Both the position numbers and the translations under genes were made by a program. Shown one piece after another: positions 1-9,075 of a stretch of DNA of 64,000 nucleotides. Source of the stretch: an uncultured Chlamydiae bacterium (lineage in GTDB: Bacteria > Chlamydiota > Chlamydiia > Chlamydiales > Rhabdochlamydiaceae); assembly GCA_903824495.1 (NCBI GenBank), contig CAIJXB010000035.1, positions 1 to 64,000 on the forward strand, read 5' to 3'. Within the stretch, counting starts at the first letter, position 1; each line of letters begins with the position of its first letter. The notes below the pieces were generated by a model, which worked only from the letters and a program-made list of their open reading frames with translations, was not told the origin of the DNA and did no database searches.

Positions 1-76
1 CCGAACTCAGAAGTCAAGCCCCTCATCGCCGATGGTACTATACACAAGAGTATGGAAGAGTAGGTCGCCGCCAAGG
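1..76 (+). rRNA. rrf: 5S ribosomal RNA, 3' part
   Basis: The window opens inside a 5S rRNA. The segment has the recognisable 3' half, with the conserved stretch around ccgaactcagaagtcaagc and the closing part ending near gtcgccgccaagg. The 5' end lies outside the window. A hairpin terminator follows directly, so this is the end of a ribosomal RNA operon. The exact 3' nucleotide is approximate. Confidence 0.9.
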
Positions 77-88
77 TTTTTTTACACG

Positions 89-124
89 CCCTCTAGGTCG
101 AAAGATCTAGGGGGATTTTTTTTG
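89..124 (+). terminator. Rho-independent terminator of the rRNA operon
   Basis: An 11-bp stem (89-99 with 104-114, two G-T wobbles) closed by a GAAA tetraloop is followed by a long T-run. It sits about 12 bases after the 5S rRNA. Confidence 0.85.
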
Positions 125-223
125 TCTTTTTTATTCGAAAAATCATTTTTTTTCGTAATTTTATTCGAATTTCTCGGCCTGTGAATTTTCTTTTTGAGAT
201 AGATCGAACGGCATAAGAAAATT

Positions 224-352
224 ATTGAATAATATCTCATTTATTATGGATCATGGCTGCGCAGAAGGGCGATGGATTATTTATGAAATCCTCTAGGAAA
301 ATAAGTGTAAAGCTGGTCTATGCACTTCTAGGTGAGAAACTCTACAGGAGAA
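224..352 (+). promoter_or_regulatory. Conserved 5' leader of the first porin gene
   Basis: This leader resembles the one in front of the second porin (about 1668-1802). Shared blocks in the same order are attgaataatat, ttattat, atcatg, agaagggc, atggatt, aaatcct and ctaggaaaataa. The GGATT and AATCC blocks can pair across a loop that differs between the copies. The ribosome binding site AGGAG is at 346-350. No convincing -35/-10 pair with normal spacing was found, so the transcription start is unknown. Confidence 0.45.
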
Positions 353-355
353 ATG

Positions 356-1459
356 ATGTTGAACACTGAACTTAAAGCAGCCGTAGCTACATTTGGAATT
401 GGTTTGATTCCTTTTGCAGTGCAAGCAGATCAATCAATGAGTACTAGCCAAACGAAGCAAACACCCTCCTATGTATATGGAGAACCTGTAAAGACAGGAC
501 AGATTCCTGCTGGATATAATGCAAGTGCAGCCTATCAATGTGAAAACGGATGGGATGTGTTTGTTACAGGTGATTATCTTTATTGGGCTTGGCAGCAAGA
601 TTCATTAAAAGTCGCTGAACTAGTGCCTAGTGAAGAAGCTTTAGGTGGAAGCCAAAAAACTATGTTCATCAATCCGGGGTATGCGTCTGGTTTCCAGGTA
701 GGTCTTGGATTTAACATGCCAGGAATGGATAACTGGAACTTATATTCTAAATACACATGGTACAGAAACAGTGGTTCCAAGACTGTAGCTAATGATGTAG
801 ATCACTTGTTTATAGCCGTAACGCCTTTAGAAGGCCCCTCCTATTTTTATGATGGTGTATTTAACTCTAAAGCTAGAATGCATTTTGATGCAGTAGATTT
901 ACTGTTAAAAAGACCTTTCTATTTTGGGAGAAAGCTAACAGCCAACTTTGGAGCAGGGTTAACAGCTCTTTGGATAACCCAGAAGTTTACGTCTGTTATT
1001 GATGCTCTAAGATCAACAACTGATGATTTTGAAATTTCTGACGATCTAGTCGCAACAATTGAACAAAAGCAAACAAGTTGGGGACTTGGTCCTAAGTTTG
1101 GATTTGAAAGCAATTGGATGCTTGGCTGGGGTTTTGAAATCATGGCGAACCTATCTACTAGTCTGCTTTATACTAGATATGAAGTGAATGGTTTAGTTAG
1201 CGAGACTGTTGATGCGGTTCCATTCAGCATTCCAATAAACAATTTGGATGGTTATGGTACGATAAGACCTATAACAGAAGCATTCTTGGGTATGGGCTGG
1301 GGTATGGGTTTTTGTGATGATGAGTTCCGTATTGGATTCTCTGCAGGATATGATTTCAATGTATATTGGGATTACAACATGAAAACGTATGTAAAAAACA
1401 ACAATGCAGGAAATATGTACTTGCAAGGTCTAAATGTGGGTGCTCGGTTTGATTTTTAA
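356..1459 (+). CDS. MOMP-like outer membrane porin, copy 1
   Basis: This is a 367-residue outer-membrane beta-barrel protein of the MOMP-like family expanded in environmental chlamydiae and related to the Legionella major outer membrane protein. A signal peptide (residues 1 to about 24, ending near AVQA) is followed by a short Ser/Thr/Gln-rich linker. Alternating aromatic and polar strands rich in Tyr, Trp and Gly come next, and the last residue is Phe (ARFDF), as expected for BamA-assembled barrels. A GTG lies further upstream at 332, but AGGAG at 346-350 fits the ATG codons at 353 and 356, and 356 has the better spacing. It is clearly homologous along its length to the next gene, so the pair arose by tandem duplication. 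Likely role is a diffusion pore and major surface protein. The exact subfamily was not tested. Confidence 0.85.
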   Translation: MLNTELKAAVATFGIGLIPFAVQADQSMSTSQTKQTPSYVYGEPVKTGQIPAGYNASAAYQCENGWDVFVTGDYLYWAWQQDSLKVAELVPSEEALGGSQKTMFINPGYASGFQVGLGFNMPGMDNWNLYSKYTWYRNSGSKTVANDVDHLFIAVTPLEGPSYFYDGVFNSKARMHFDAVDLLLKRPFYFGRKLTANFGAGLTALWITQKFTSVIDALRSTTDDFEISDDLVATIEQKQTSWGLGPKFGFESNWMLGWGFEIMANLSTSLLYTRYEVNGLVSETVDAVPFSIPINNLDGYGTIRPITEAFLGMGWGMGFCDDEFRIGFSAGYDFNVYWDYNMKTYVKNNNAGNMYLQGLNVGARFDF

Positions 1460-1501
1460 TTGAATTTTCTAATGAATTTTCCTCAAGAAGGAGAATGTTT
1501 C

Positions 1502-1541
1502 ATACCCTTCAGGTTGTAAACTCTGAAGGGTATTTTTTTTG
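1502..1541 (+). terminator. Terminator after first porin
   Basis: A perfect 11-bp stem, ATACCCTTCAG at 1502-1512 with CTGAAGGGTAT at 1522-1532, is followed by a run of T. It separates the two porin transcripts, so copy 2 needs its own promoter. Confidence 0.9.
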
Positions 1542-1667
1542 CATCGAACTTCAAAAACAAGCAGCAAATGATCATTCAAAGACTTGTTTTTTTAATCTTA
1601 GTCACATGATCAATCCCGTGGTTTTTTCTTTTTTTCATAGACAAAGCTAGAGCTGTAAAAAAAATTT

Positions 1668-1802
1668 ATTGAATAATATTAAGCTTATTATTAATCATGA
1701 CGGAGTAGAAGGGCAATGGATTCTGACTGTAAAATCCTCCTAGGAAAATAATGATACAGTCGGCTTCCGCGCTTCTTGTTGAAGAAACCCTATATAGGAG
1801 AA
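1668..1802 (+). promoter_or_regulatory. Conserved 5' leader of the second porin gene
   Basis: This is the paralogue of the leader at 224-352, with the same ordered blocks (attgaataatatt, ttattat, agaagggc, atggatt, aaatcct, ctaggaaaataa). The GGATT/AATCC pairing is kept although the loop between them has changed. AGGAG at 1796-1800 is the ribosome binding site. Confidence 0.45.
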
Positions 1803-1805
1803 ATG

Positions 1806-2906
1806 ATGTTGAAAACTGAACTTAAAGCAGTCTTAGCTACACTTGGAATTTGTTTGATTCCTTTTGCAGCACAAGCCGACCAATCAATGAGCAGTAGCCA
1901 AACAAAGCAAGCACCTGCCTATGTATCGGGAGAACCTGTAAAAACAGGACAGCTTCCAGCCGGATACAATGCAAGCGCTGCCTATGAATGTATGAATGGA
2001 TGGGATATTTTTGTTACAGGTGATTACCTTTACTGGCTCTGGAGCCAAGATTCACTTAAAGTAGCTGACGTATTACCTACTACAGAAGCTTTAGGAACAA
2101 GCGAAAGCTCTGTTTTATTTGATCCAGGTTACAAATCTGGTTTCCAAGTAGGTCTTGGATTTAACATGCCAGGAATGGATAATTGGAATTTATATTCCGA
2201 GTATACATGGTACAGAAATACTACTACAAGATCTGTAGCTAATGATGGATCTCATGTATTTAGAGCAGTTACACCTTTAGACGGAACTACCTACTACTAC
2301 GATGGTACACTTTCTGCTAAAGCAAAAATGCATTTTGATGCATTAGATCTACAGTTAAAAAGACCTTTCTATTTTGGCAGAAAATTGACTGCTAATTTTG
2401 GAGCAGGTTTGACAGCTCTTTGGATCACTCAGAAGTTTTCAACAACTGTATCTGGGCTAAGAGGCACAGAAGTAACAGATGTTACAACTGTTGTTGATTC
2501 TTCGTTCTCTCAAAAACAAACTAGCTGGGGTCTTGGTCCTAAGTTTTCATTTGAAAGCAATTGGATGCTTGGCTGGGGCTTTGGAATCATGGCAAACCTT
2601 TCTACAAGCGTACTTTACACTAAATATGAAGTAAATGGTTCAGCTAGCGGAACAGCTGGTGCAACTCCATTTAGCGTTACAGTTAATGGTGTAGATGGTT
2701 TTGGTACATTAAGACCTATCACAGAAGCCTTCATTGGTATGGGCTGGGATATGGGCTTCTGCGATGATGAATTCCGTATTGGATTCTCAGCAGGATATGA
2801 TTTCAATGTATATTGGGATTACAACATGAGAAACTTTGCTAGAGACAATACCGCTGGTAACATGTATCTACAAGGTCTAAATGTTGGTGCTCGCTTTGAC
2901 TTCTAA
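1806..2906 (+). CDS. MOMP-like outer membrane porin, copy 2
   Basis: This is a 366-residue paralogue of the gene at 356-1459. The signal peptide (MLKTELKAVLA to AAQA) and the barrel core are nearly identical. The differences are concentrated in short stretches that would be surface loops, for example around the TTTRS, SGLRGTEVTD and SASGTAGATPF regions. It also ends in ARFDF. ATG 1806 is chosen over ATG 1803 and the upstream TTG because AGGAG at 1796-1800 fits it best. It has its own leader and terminator, so it is a separate transcription unit. Loop variation over a conserved core is typical of an antigenically diverging surface porin; that reading is inference. Confidence 0.85.
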   Translation: MLKTELKAVLATLGICLIPFAAQADQSMSSSQTKQAPAYVSGEPVKTGQLPAGYNASAAYECMNGWDIFVTGDYLYWLWSQDSLKVADVLPTTEALGTSESSVLFDPGYKSGFQVGLGFNMPGMDNWNLYSEYTWYRNTTTRSVANDGSHVFRAVTPLDGTTYYYDGTLSAKAKMHFDALDLQLKRPFYFGRKLTANFGAGLTALWITQKFSTTVSGLRGTEVTDVTTVVDSSFSQKQTSWGLGPKFSFESNWMLGWGFGIMANLSTSVLYTKYEVNGSASGTAGATPFSVTVNGVDGFGTLRPITEAFIGMGWDMGFCDDEFRIGFSAGYDFNVYWDYNMRNFARDNTAGNMYLQGLNVGARFDF

Positions 2907-2935
2907 TTGAATCCACTAAAAGTGAATTCATAAAA

Positions 2936-2967
2936 AGAGAGGGGTTTCGATCCCTCTCTTTTTTTCT
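2936..2967 (+). terminator. Terminator after second porin
   Basis: An 8-bp stem, AGAGAGGG at 2936-2943 with CCCTCTCT at 2952-2959, is followed by a T-run. Confidence 0.9.
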
Positions 2968-3075
2968 TTGTAAATTTTTTTAAATTTCATGTCTGATTTT
3001 GATCGAGAATGTAGAGATCTGCTCAAAAATATTTTCAGTCAGCTTTTAACATGTTTATAATAAGCATTTTATATT

Positions 3076-3278
3076 CATATTGGACAAATAAGTAACTCGA
3101 GTTACACATTTGTCCGTATGGAGGAGTAATTATCCCAAGGACGCTTTAAAGTAAACAATGCCTAGCTTTGATTATTTTGTAGTCCCGTTAACCGGAGGAG
3201 TACGACATATACATTTGGGGCTGTAACTTCTTGGAGTTCAAGTTAAGACCTGAAACCGAAGATTCCAGGCCTTAATGA
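3076..3278. ncRNA. Candidate structured RNA or regulatory region, strand unknown
   Basis: The stretch 2970-3289 has no gene but contains three strong hairpins. Hairpin 1 pairs GGACAAAT (3082-3089) with ATTTGTCC (3108-3115) around the palindrome GTAACTCGAGTTAC. Hairpin 2 (3139-3185) pairs GGAC with GTCC and contains an 11-bp A/T-rich arm with one mismatch. Hairpin 3 pairs TTAAGACCTG (3243-3252) with CAGGCCTTAA (3266-3275) with one mismatch. Two GGAGGAGTA motifs lie between hairpins. A TATAAT at 3056-3061 could serve the + strand. No T-run follows on either side, so this is not a simple terminator. I could not match it to tmRNA, RNase P RNA, SRP RNA or a convincing 6S RNA. Confidence 0.4.
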
Positions 3279-3289
3279 AAGGGAATAAC

Positions 3290-4003
3290 TTATTGTTGAA
3301 CGGCTTCTAGAAGAGTGATGATGAGATGAGGTTTTGTTTGATCATTCATCGGCAGCGCTTTGAATAGAATGCCACCTGTATTGATATCTATGTTGCGATC
3401 TACTTGCGAGCTATTAAGGCCATAGATTCTGAAATTTAGGTTTTTCAAGGAGAGAAGCTCAGACGCCTTTTTAAAGAGCTCGTCTTGCCCCTTTTCTCTT
3501 TCTTTGACATCTTCAGTCTTTTGACAGAGCTGGTAGTAGTCTAGCATTGCATCGGAAGAAAGCCCGGTGATTAAAAGGTCTTGGTGAGCTTTTAAAGGGA
3601 ATCCTTTGCCAGCTGACATGAGGTTCAAGAAAGACACTAATTCACTGATTGACTTTACAACCATAGAAGGCTTAGAGGAAATCTTTAAAGATCCACTTTC
3701 TCCCGCAGATAAAGTCCAAGAGTGATCACCAATGTTGAATTCTCCAAGAGTAATGGATCCTTCCATAGAAAGATCTAAAGAGAGCTTATTCATCATCTTA
3801 TAGAAGACTTGAAGTCTTCTTGCTTGATCAGTAGCGGAAATTGCGGATAAAAAATCGTTTGTATCTATGTTGTGAACGACGAGCTTTTTGTCAGCTCCCA
3901 GCTCAAACACGGGATTTTGAATGAGTTTTTCTGCGAGCTCAGCAGGAGTAACTCTGATTTCTTCTAAAGTAACGGCAGATCCGATCTTTTCTATTTTGGT
4001 CAT
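3290..4003 (-). CDS. Hypothetical protein (237 aa)
   Basis: This is a soluble protein of unknown function. There is no signal peptide or membrane segment. The N-terminal half alternates charged and hydrophobic segments, and the middle (VVKSISELVSFLNLMSAG) looks helical. The start is set at MTKIEK because AAGGAAG lies 5 bases upstream; the open frame extends 31 codons further but into the terminator and promoter region. It lies downstream of the MORN-like lipoprotein gene but is separated from it by a terminator, so it is probably monocistronic. No family was recognised. Confidence 0.7.
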   Translation of the reverse strand: MTKIEKIGSAVTLEEIRVTPAELAEKLIQNPVFELGADKKLVVHNIDTNDFLSAISATDQARRLQVFYKMMNKLSLDLSMEGSITLGEFNIGDHSWTLSAGESGSLKISSKPSMVVKSISELVSFLNLMSAGKGFPLKAHQDLLITGLSSDAMLDYYQLCQKTEDVKEREKGQDELFKKASELLSLKNLNFRIYGLNSSQVDRNIDINTGGILFKALPMNDQTKPHLIITLLEAVQQ

Positions 4004-4039
4004 AGGAACTTCCTTTATTGGTATTGTAAGAACGGGTAC

Positions 4040-4068
4040 TTTGTAGCAACTTTCGAGAAAAATCGCAA
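4040..4068 (-). promoter_or_regulatory. Possible housekeeping promoter for the 237-aa gene
   Basis: On the minus strand TTGCGA is followed 17 bases later by TACAAA. The pair lies between the terminator at 4083-4116 and the start codon at 4003. Both boxes deviate from consensus. Confidence 0.35.
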
Positions 4069-4082
4069 AGAGTTTTTTGAAA

Positions 4083-4116
4083 GAAAAAGGGCACAAAAAA
4101 TTGCGCCCTTTTTTAA
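4083..4116 (-). terminator. Bidirectional terminator below the MORN lipoprotein gene
   Basis: AAAAAGGGC and GCCCTTTTTT form a stem around a short A-rich loop. The A and T runs on each side let it work in both directions. It ends the pheT-lipoprotein transcript. Confidence 0.75.
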
Positions 4117-4137
4117 CTTAAAAGAATGGAAGATTGA

Positions 4138-5115
4138 CTAGTCAGCTTGAGAAATTAGCTCATCAAGTCTTGTCATTTCTTCGTAACGTGTTTGGCTGAC
4201 TTCTTTGCCGTTATAGTTCCAAAGAGTTTTCTTTCCATCAGGAACATAGAAAATCTCAGGGCCATGCTTTATGTCATTATCCCATGCGATTTGGCGGGAG
4301 ACTGCAAGACCATCAATGAAATGATTTTCCCATCCATTCTTTTTCCCAAAGAGATACGAAATTTCCAGCTCTTTTGTTCCGTTTTTATAATAGGTGGAAA
4401 CTCCATGTAAGTGTCCGTTTACCCATTCTTCAAGAGCTAGAGGCTCTCCATTCATTGTGAATGTTTTTCTCTCTCCACTCAAGTGACCACCTTCGTAATT
4501 AGCGACGCACTCAGGGCTTCCATTCGGATAGAAGGATTCTCTTTTGGCAAGTAGACCATTTTCGATGATGTCTTTACATACAAGAATACCGGCGGCATCA
4601 CGGATGATGCGAAGGCCTTTTCCTTTTTCCACGCGAGCTTCTAATTCATTGGAAGGAGTGAAGTATTGTCCTTCGAGAAGTTCGTCGTTCGAATACTCTT
4701 CTACGCTGCGAGGGACTCCATCAAAATACCAGGTAGTCAAAGAAGAACGGTTCTTTGTTAACTGTACAGTCTCTTGTGTTGGCATACCTGTAATATCATA
4801 GAGGATTTCTTTTACGGGAGAATTCTGTTTATAGAGGATGTATTTCTCTACCGTTTGAGAATGTGGGTATGTAAAAGTACAAGGGCCGTTCAGTTCTCCA
4901 CTTTCATAAGTAGCTGTTACTGTAGATCCATCTTTTAAGGTACTGATCACCTGTCCTGGATAGTTCTTTTCTTCCCATTCCTCTTGAGAAACGGCGTATC
5001 CGTACTTGTGAACGTATACTTGAGAAACGACTTGGTCGTCGGCTTTATTTTTTTGGCAGGCGGATGTCATAAGCGCCGTAGCTGCCAAAAGGGTACAAAT
5101 TCTATAGCTCATCAT
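4138..5115 (-). CDS. Lipoprotein with MORN-type repeats
   Basis: This is a 325-residue predicted lipoprotein. The N-terminus is a short signal peptide with a lipobox-like TSAC and Cys20 as lipidation site. Threonine at -3 is not typical, so export as a plain secreted protein is possible. Residues about 60-310 hold degenerate repeats of roughly 20 residues of the type YPNGS..., G.LHG.STYYKNGTKE and FGKKNGW.NHF, as in the MORN/YwqK-like superfamily. It lies 35 bases after pheT in the same direction and probably shares its transcript. GAGG about 6 bases upstream supports the first ATG. MORN-like repeats bind lipid or protein in other systems; the ligand here is unknown. Confidence 0.75.
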   Translation of the reverse strand: MMSYRICTLLAATALMTSACQKNKADDQVVSQVYVHKYGYAVSQEEWEEKNYPGQVISTLKDGSTVTATYESGELNGPCTFTYPHSQTVEKYILYKQNSPVKEILYDITGMPTQETVQLTKNRSSLTTWYFDGVPRSVEEYSNDELLEGQYFTPSNELEARVEKGKGLRIIRDAAGILVCKDIIENGLLAKRESFYPNGSPECVANYEGGHLSGERKTFTMNGEPLALEEWVNGHLHGVSTYYKNGTKELEISYLFGKKNGWENHFIDGLAVSRQIAWDNDIKHGPEIFYVPDGKKTLWNYNGKEVSQTRYEEMTRLDELISQAD

Positions 5116-5150
5116 AATTGCCTCGCAAAAAAAAGGATGTCATATTAGCT

Positions 5151-7544
5151 CTACAATATACAATCATGTAACTTTTCCGCCACCATTTGTAGTAATTTTG
5201 TGTGAATCTGTTCCACAGTTGGAAGATCGAGCGTCTTTTGAGGGTCTCTGTAAATAAATCTCCAGGTCACATTTTTTCGATCAGATCCAAGCTGGTCGCT
5301 TTCAAAAAGATCGAGAAGGAATGCTTTTTCAAGAAGAGCCGGCGCAAGATCTTGAATGCAAGAAAGTACACGACCTACCGGAATTTCTTTTTTCAAAGAA
5401 ACAGTCCAATCTCTTTCAGAAGAAGGATATAAAGGAAGGTCTGCTACGGATTGCAAAGGTTTTTGCAGCTTTAACAGTTCATTTAAGTTGAGTTCTGCAC
5501 AGTAGACTCTTTGAGGAAGATCTATTTTGGAAAGAACAGATGGATGGATTTCTCCAACCACCCCAAGACTCTCCCCATTTCTTTGAATATACGCCTGTCT
5601 GCCGGGTTGAAATGAGTGGAGATGGGAAACGTCGAAAGAAATTCCGTCGATTTTTAAAGACGCTAAAAGATTTTGGATGATCCCTTTGATATCAAAAAAA
5701 TCAAAAGATCGCGGCTTTGGATCGTGATGGTGAGGAGCTGCAGTTCCAGAAAGAAGAATTGAAATAGAAACAGGCTCTTGATAGATCCCATTTTGTTTAA
5801 AGTGGACTCTTCCTACTTCAAATCCTGCAAGGTTTTGGCTGCCTCTATCGAAGTTGTATTTGGAAAGCTGTAAAAGCCCTGGAAGAAGGGAATGTCTTAA
5901 AACGGAGAAATCACTAGATTTAGACTGTAAGACGGTGAGGGTTTCTACTGGAGGATTTATTTTTTCTCTCACGAGTTCTGATAAAAAAGGGCTAGTAAGA
6001 TCGCAAGTCATGAATTCTTGGAGCCCTTCTTGTAAAAGAAGTGTGCGCACTTTGTTTTCAAAAGAAAAAACAGGAGAGTCTGAAAGAAAGGATGTGTAGT
6101 GAAGGGGCGCTTTTTTAGAAAGATTATTAAATCCGTAAAGGCGGGCCACTTCTTCCACAAGATCAATTTCTTCATTTATGTCGTTGCGGTGGGAGGGAAC
6201 TAAAACTTCTAAAGAATCCGCATGTTCTTTTAGGGTCTTGATCTGTAAACGCTCTAACATCTCTGCAATTTCATTTAAGCTTAAGTGAATCCCAAGGAGA
6301 CGATTGACACGCTCTTTCCTGCATAGGATCTTTTTAGGAGTGAAAGGATGCACGGTGACATCGACTTTCTTTTCTGTAGCAGAGCCAGAAGCGGTTTGAA
6401 CGAGTAGTTCCGTAGCAAGATCTAAAGCGTAAGGTAGCATCAAGGGATCGATCCCTTTTTCAAAGCGATGGGATGCATCTGTTTTCAAAGAAAGGCTCTT
6501 GCTTGTTTTGCGAATCGAAGCAGACTGAAATACAGCAGCTTCAATTAAAATGTTTTGTGTTTTATCGGAAACGGCAGAATTTAACGATCCCATGACTCCA
6601 GCGATGGCCAAAATTTCTTTCTCGTCGCGAATGACTAAAGCACCAGTTGGAATTTCTCTTGAAGTTTCATCAAGGGTTGTGATTTTGGTAGGAGCAGAGC
6701 TTGCGCTTACATAGATCTTATGGCCGTGAATTTTATCCGCATCAAAAAAGTGTAGAGGCTGTCCGGTTGTAAGCATCACATAATTGGAAATATCCACTAC
6801 GTTATTGATGCTTCTTACATCAACAAGCGCGAGCTTTTGTACAAGCCAGTCTGGAGAAGGTCCTACCTTAATTGATTTTACAAGTCTGCAGCTATAGTGA
6901 GAGCAATGAATCTTGTCTTCGACGGTAGCAGAAAAAGAAGAAGGAGCATTTCCTTCTTGAAAAGACGAGTGGAGTTTTTTTAGCGGTGTTTTCAAAAGAG
7001 CTGAAAGCTCTCTTGCAACGCCGTAAATACTCATGCAGTGGCCCAAATTTGGAGTAAGCGAAAGATCAAAGACAGTATCTGAATATAAAGAGGAAAGATC
7101 TGTTCCAAGAGGAGAGTCATCTGGAAGTTCTAAAATGCCCTCTTGTTTTAAAGGGAGTCCGAGTTCGTCGGCGGCGCAAAGCATCCCGTACGATTCGACA
7201 TCTCGGATTTTGCTTTTTTTGATCTTCCACGTTTTCCCGTCAGGATCTTTTAAAGAGGCTCCAAGTGTTGCGAAAGCGGTCACAAGTCCAGCTCTGCAAT
7301 TTGGCGCTCCGCAAACGACTTGATGTTCTTCTTTTCCATCAAATACCTTTGCTATTTTAAGTCTGTCAGCATTGGGATGAGGCAGAGCCTCTAATACTTT
7401 TGCTATGATGACGCCTTCAAAGGAGAGAGCAGAAGATTCAACTTTATCAACCTCAAGACCCGCCAGGGTAAGGGAGTGCGCTAATTGCTCTGGGGAAAAG
7501 GGAAGATCTACGTACTGTTTAAGCCAAGATAAAGGGACTTTCAT
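5151..7544 (-). CDS. pheT: Phenylalanine-tRNA ligase beta subunit
   Basis: This 797-residue protein charges tRNA-Phe as part of the alpha2-beta2 synthetase in the cytosol. It starts with the typical MKVPLSWLKQYVDL. A tRNA-binding (OB-fold) domain covers about residues 40-150, followed by the B3/B4 and B5 domains. The C-terminal FDX-ACB anticodon-binding domain begins around LYPSSERDWTVSL. Length is normal. The start was placed at MKVPLS rather than the TTG three codons upstream because the family begins there; no strong ribosome binding site precedes either. The alpha subunit gene is not in this window. Neighbours (LysM protein, yidD, DUF155, recO) match the surroundings of chlamydial pheT as I remember them. 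Confidence 0.97.
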   Translation of the reverse strand: MKVPLSWLKQYVDLPFSPEQLAHSLTLAGLEVDKVESSALSFEGVIIAKVLEALPHPNADRLKIAKVFDGKEEHQVVCGAPNCRAGLVTAFATLGASLKDPDGKTWKIKKSKIRDVESYGMLCAADELGLPLKQEGILELPDDSPLGTDLSSLYSDTVFDLSLTPNLGHCMSIYGVARELSALLKTPLKKLHSSFQEGNAPSSFSATVEDKIHCSHYSCRLVKSIKVGPSPDWLVQKLALVDVRSINNVVDISNYVMLTTGQPLHFFDADKIHGHKIYVSASSAPTKITTLDETSREIPTGALVIRDEKEILAIAGVMGSLNSAVSDKTQNILIEAAVFQSASIRKTSKSLSLKTDASHRFEKGIDPLMLPYALDLATELLVQTASGSATEKKVDVTVHPFTPKKILCRKERVNRLLGIHLSLNEIAEMLERLQIKTLKEHADSLEVLVPSHRNDINEEIDLVEEVARLYGFNNLSKKAPLHYTSFLSDSPVFSFENKVRTLLLQEGLQEFMTCDLTSPFLSELVREKINPPVETLTVLQSKSSDFSVLRHSLLPGLLQLSKYNFDRGSQNLAGFEVGRVHFKQNGIYQEPVSISILLSGTAAPHHHDPKPRSFDFFDIKGIIQNLLASLKIDGISFDVSHLHSFQPGRQAYIQRNGESLGVVGEIHPSVLSKIDLPQRVYCAELNLNELLKLQKPLQSVADLPLYPSSERDWTVSLKKEIPVGRVLSCIQDLAPALLEKAFLLDLFESDQLGSDRKNVTWRFIYRDPQKTLDLPTVEQIHTKLLQMVAEKLHDCIL

Positions 7545-7627
7545 GATCAACAATGCTCTTTATTTAAATAAATAAACTACGTACCGTTATACCAAAATGA
7601 CCTATATCGCAGGAAGACAAATTTACC

Positions 7628-8869
7628 ATGCCTATTCCCTTAGAACAACACTGGATGCAAAGAGCTAGAGTTCTTACCCAAGCCTTGATTATTAGCGGGA
7701 CCTTAAATATTGGTCTTTTAAGCACCTTTATCTACTTTATCCTCAAGGAAAAGCAGGCGGTTGTATCCCTTCAAATACAACCAGCAGCTTCAGTGTCTAA
7801 ACAGTCTTTTACAAATGACCAGGTTTTAAGGGCTTATAGTCGGGCTTCCTTTGGAGAGCTTTTATTACTCCTTGAAAATAAGGAGCTTGTAGAAGATGGT
7901 TATTCTAAAAGAGACCTCTCTCTTGCCTGCTTGACGGCCTTCCATTGTTTTCCTTTAAGCAAGGTTCTCGGAGAGCCTGAATTGCAAAAAAGAGAGATCT
8001 CCTTCCAGGTCTCTGATACGGGGCCGCCTCTAGAGCTTACTGCTTTTTCAGGTCTTAAAGATGAACATTTTGAAGCTGTGTTAAAGTTCGCTCGCACAGA
8101 AAAATGGCCTTTGACGACACAGGGACTTTATTTAACTCTACAAAAAAACTCAGCCCCTTATGACCCTTCCCTTCTAGAAGCATTTTATATCACTCCAGAG
8201 TTTCATCATATCCACACTCTTTTACAAAAAAGCGCGCCGTCTCTTGAAAAGTCAGCTCTTGTAGATCTTTTAAAAGCAGGATCGTGGGAAAGTTTAAAAG
8301 AGGTTTCTGAAAAACTACGTCTTTCTCAGGTGTATGATGAAGAGACTTCGAGAAATGTTTTAATTGCGTATGCGTTTAATTTTGGATCAAAAATTGCGGC
8401 GAGTTCTTTATTGCAACATCAGTCAGAGTATGTCATCAAGCGTTTGAATGATGAGCAACTTCTTTCTTTTTTTGATCAAAATGTGGAGCAAAAAGAGCCT
8501 CTTGAATCCATGGCAAAAGAGCTGCTCCTCAGTCCAAGAAGCGATCTAGTCAGACAAAAAGCTGCCTCATACCTCTATGGAATGGCGCAAGAATTAATGC
8601 CGCAACCCTATGATCATGGGGCGGTCCTCAGTCGATTTTTCCCTGAAAAGGTTAAGCCTCCTCAGCCTGCAATCATTCAAGTAACAGCTCCTGTAGCGGT
8701 CTCTAAGGCTGCAAAAGTCAAGTCTCGTCGCACTCATACGATTCAGCAGGGCGATAGTCTTTGGAAGATTGCTCGCAAGTATGGGACAAATGTAGATGCT
8801 ATTATGAAGCTAAACAATCTAGAGTCGGAGAGATTGAAGCTTGGTAAAACTCTGCAAATTCCTGACTAG
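7628..8869 (+). CDS. Membrane-anchored LysM-domain protein
   Basis: This 413-residue protein has one N-terminal transmembrane helix (about residues 19-40), a long helical region, and a C-terminal LysM domain (about 366-413, with [18 protein letters not shown] and [11 protein letters not shown]). LysM binds GlcNAc-containing glycans such as peptidoglycan, so the protein probably links the inner membrane to periplasmic glycan strands. The region between is Leu/Ser/Lys-rich without a recognised catalytic domain. AGGAAG at 7611-7616 precedes the ATG. It is divergent from pheT, and its stop overlaps the stop of yidD by four bases. Given the minimal peptidoglycan ring of chlamydiae, a division role is possible but is inference. 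Confidence 0.8.
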   Translation: MPIPLEQHWMQRARVLTQALIISGTLNIGLLSTFIYFILKEKQAVVSLQIQPAASVSKQSFTNDQVLRAYSRASFGELLLLLENKELVEDGYSKRDLSLACLTAFHCFPLSKVLGEPELQKREISFQVSDTGPPLELTAFSGLKDEHFEAVLKFARTEKWPLTTQGLYLTLQKNSAPYDPSLLEAFYITPEFHHIHTLLQKSAPSLEKSALVDLLKAGSWESLKEVSEKLRLSQVYDEETSRNVLIAYAFNFGSKIAASSLLQHQSEYVIKRLNDEQLLSFFDQNVEQKEPLESMAKELLLSPRSDLVRQKAASYLYGMAQELMPQPYDHGAVLSRFFPEKVKPPQPAIIQVTAPVAVSKAAKVKSRRTHTIQQGDSLWKIARKYGTNVDAIMKLNNLESERLKLGKTLQIPD

Positions 8870-9072
8870 GGGAAGTCGACGCCGCCCTTGTTCCAAGGGT
8901 TGCATTTGATGACCCTTTTTATAGTAAGAAAGGTTCCTTTGAGGCTTCCATGCTTTTCTATGGCTTCAAGTGCATAGTGAGAGCAGCTTGGATAGAAGCG
9001 GCAACAGTTTCCAAGAAGAGGGCTCAGCATGAGCTGGTACCCTTTGATGAGTAGTTTTAGTATCTTTTTCAC
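8866..9072 (-). CDS. yidD: Membrane protein insertion efficiency factor YidD
   Basis: This 68-residue protein has the family signature of closely spaced Cys and Pro residues ([20 protein letters not shown]) and the C-terminal [11 protein letters not shown]. YidD is a small amphipathic membrane-associated protein that aids YidC-dependent insertion. It begins three bases after the DUF155 gene, so the two are co-transcribed. Its end overlaps the convergent LysM gene by four bases. Confidence 0.95.
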   Translation of the reverse strand: MKKILKLLIKGYQLMLSPLLGNCCRFYPSCSHYALEAIEKHGSLKGTFLTIKRVIKCNPWNKGGVDFP

Positions 9073-9075
9073 AGG

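Noticed and set aside
3076..3278. 6S, tmRNA, RNase P or SRP RNA
   Set aside because: None of their conserved cores is visible. A loose resemblance to the 3' part of E. coli 6S RNA on the minus strand (cttgaac..caag..gttacagcc) lacks the closing stem.
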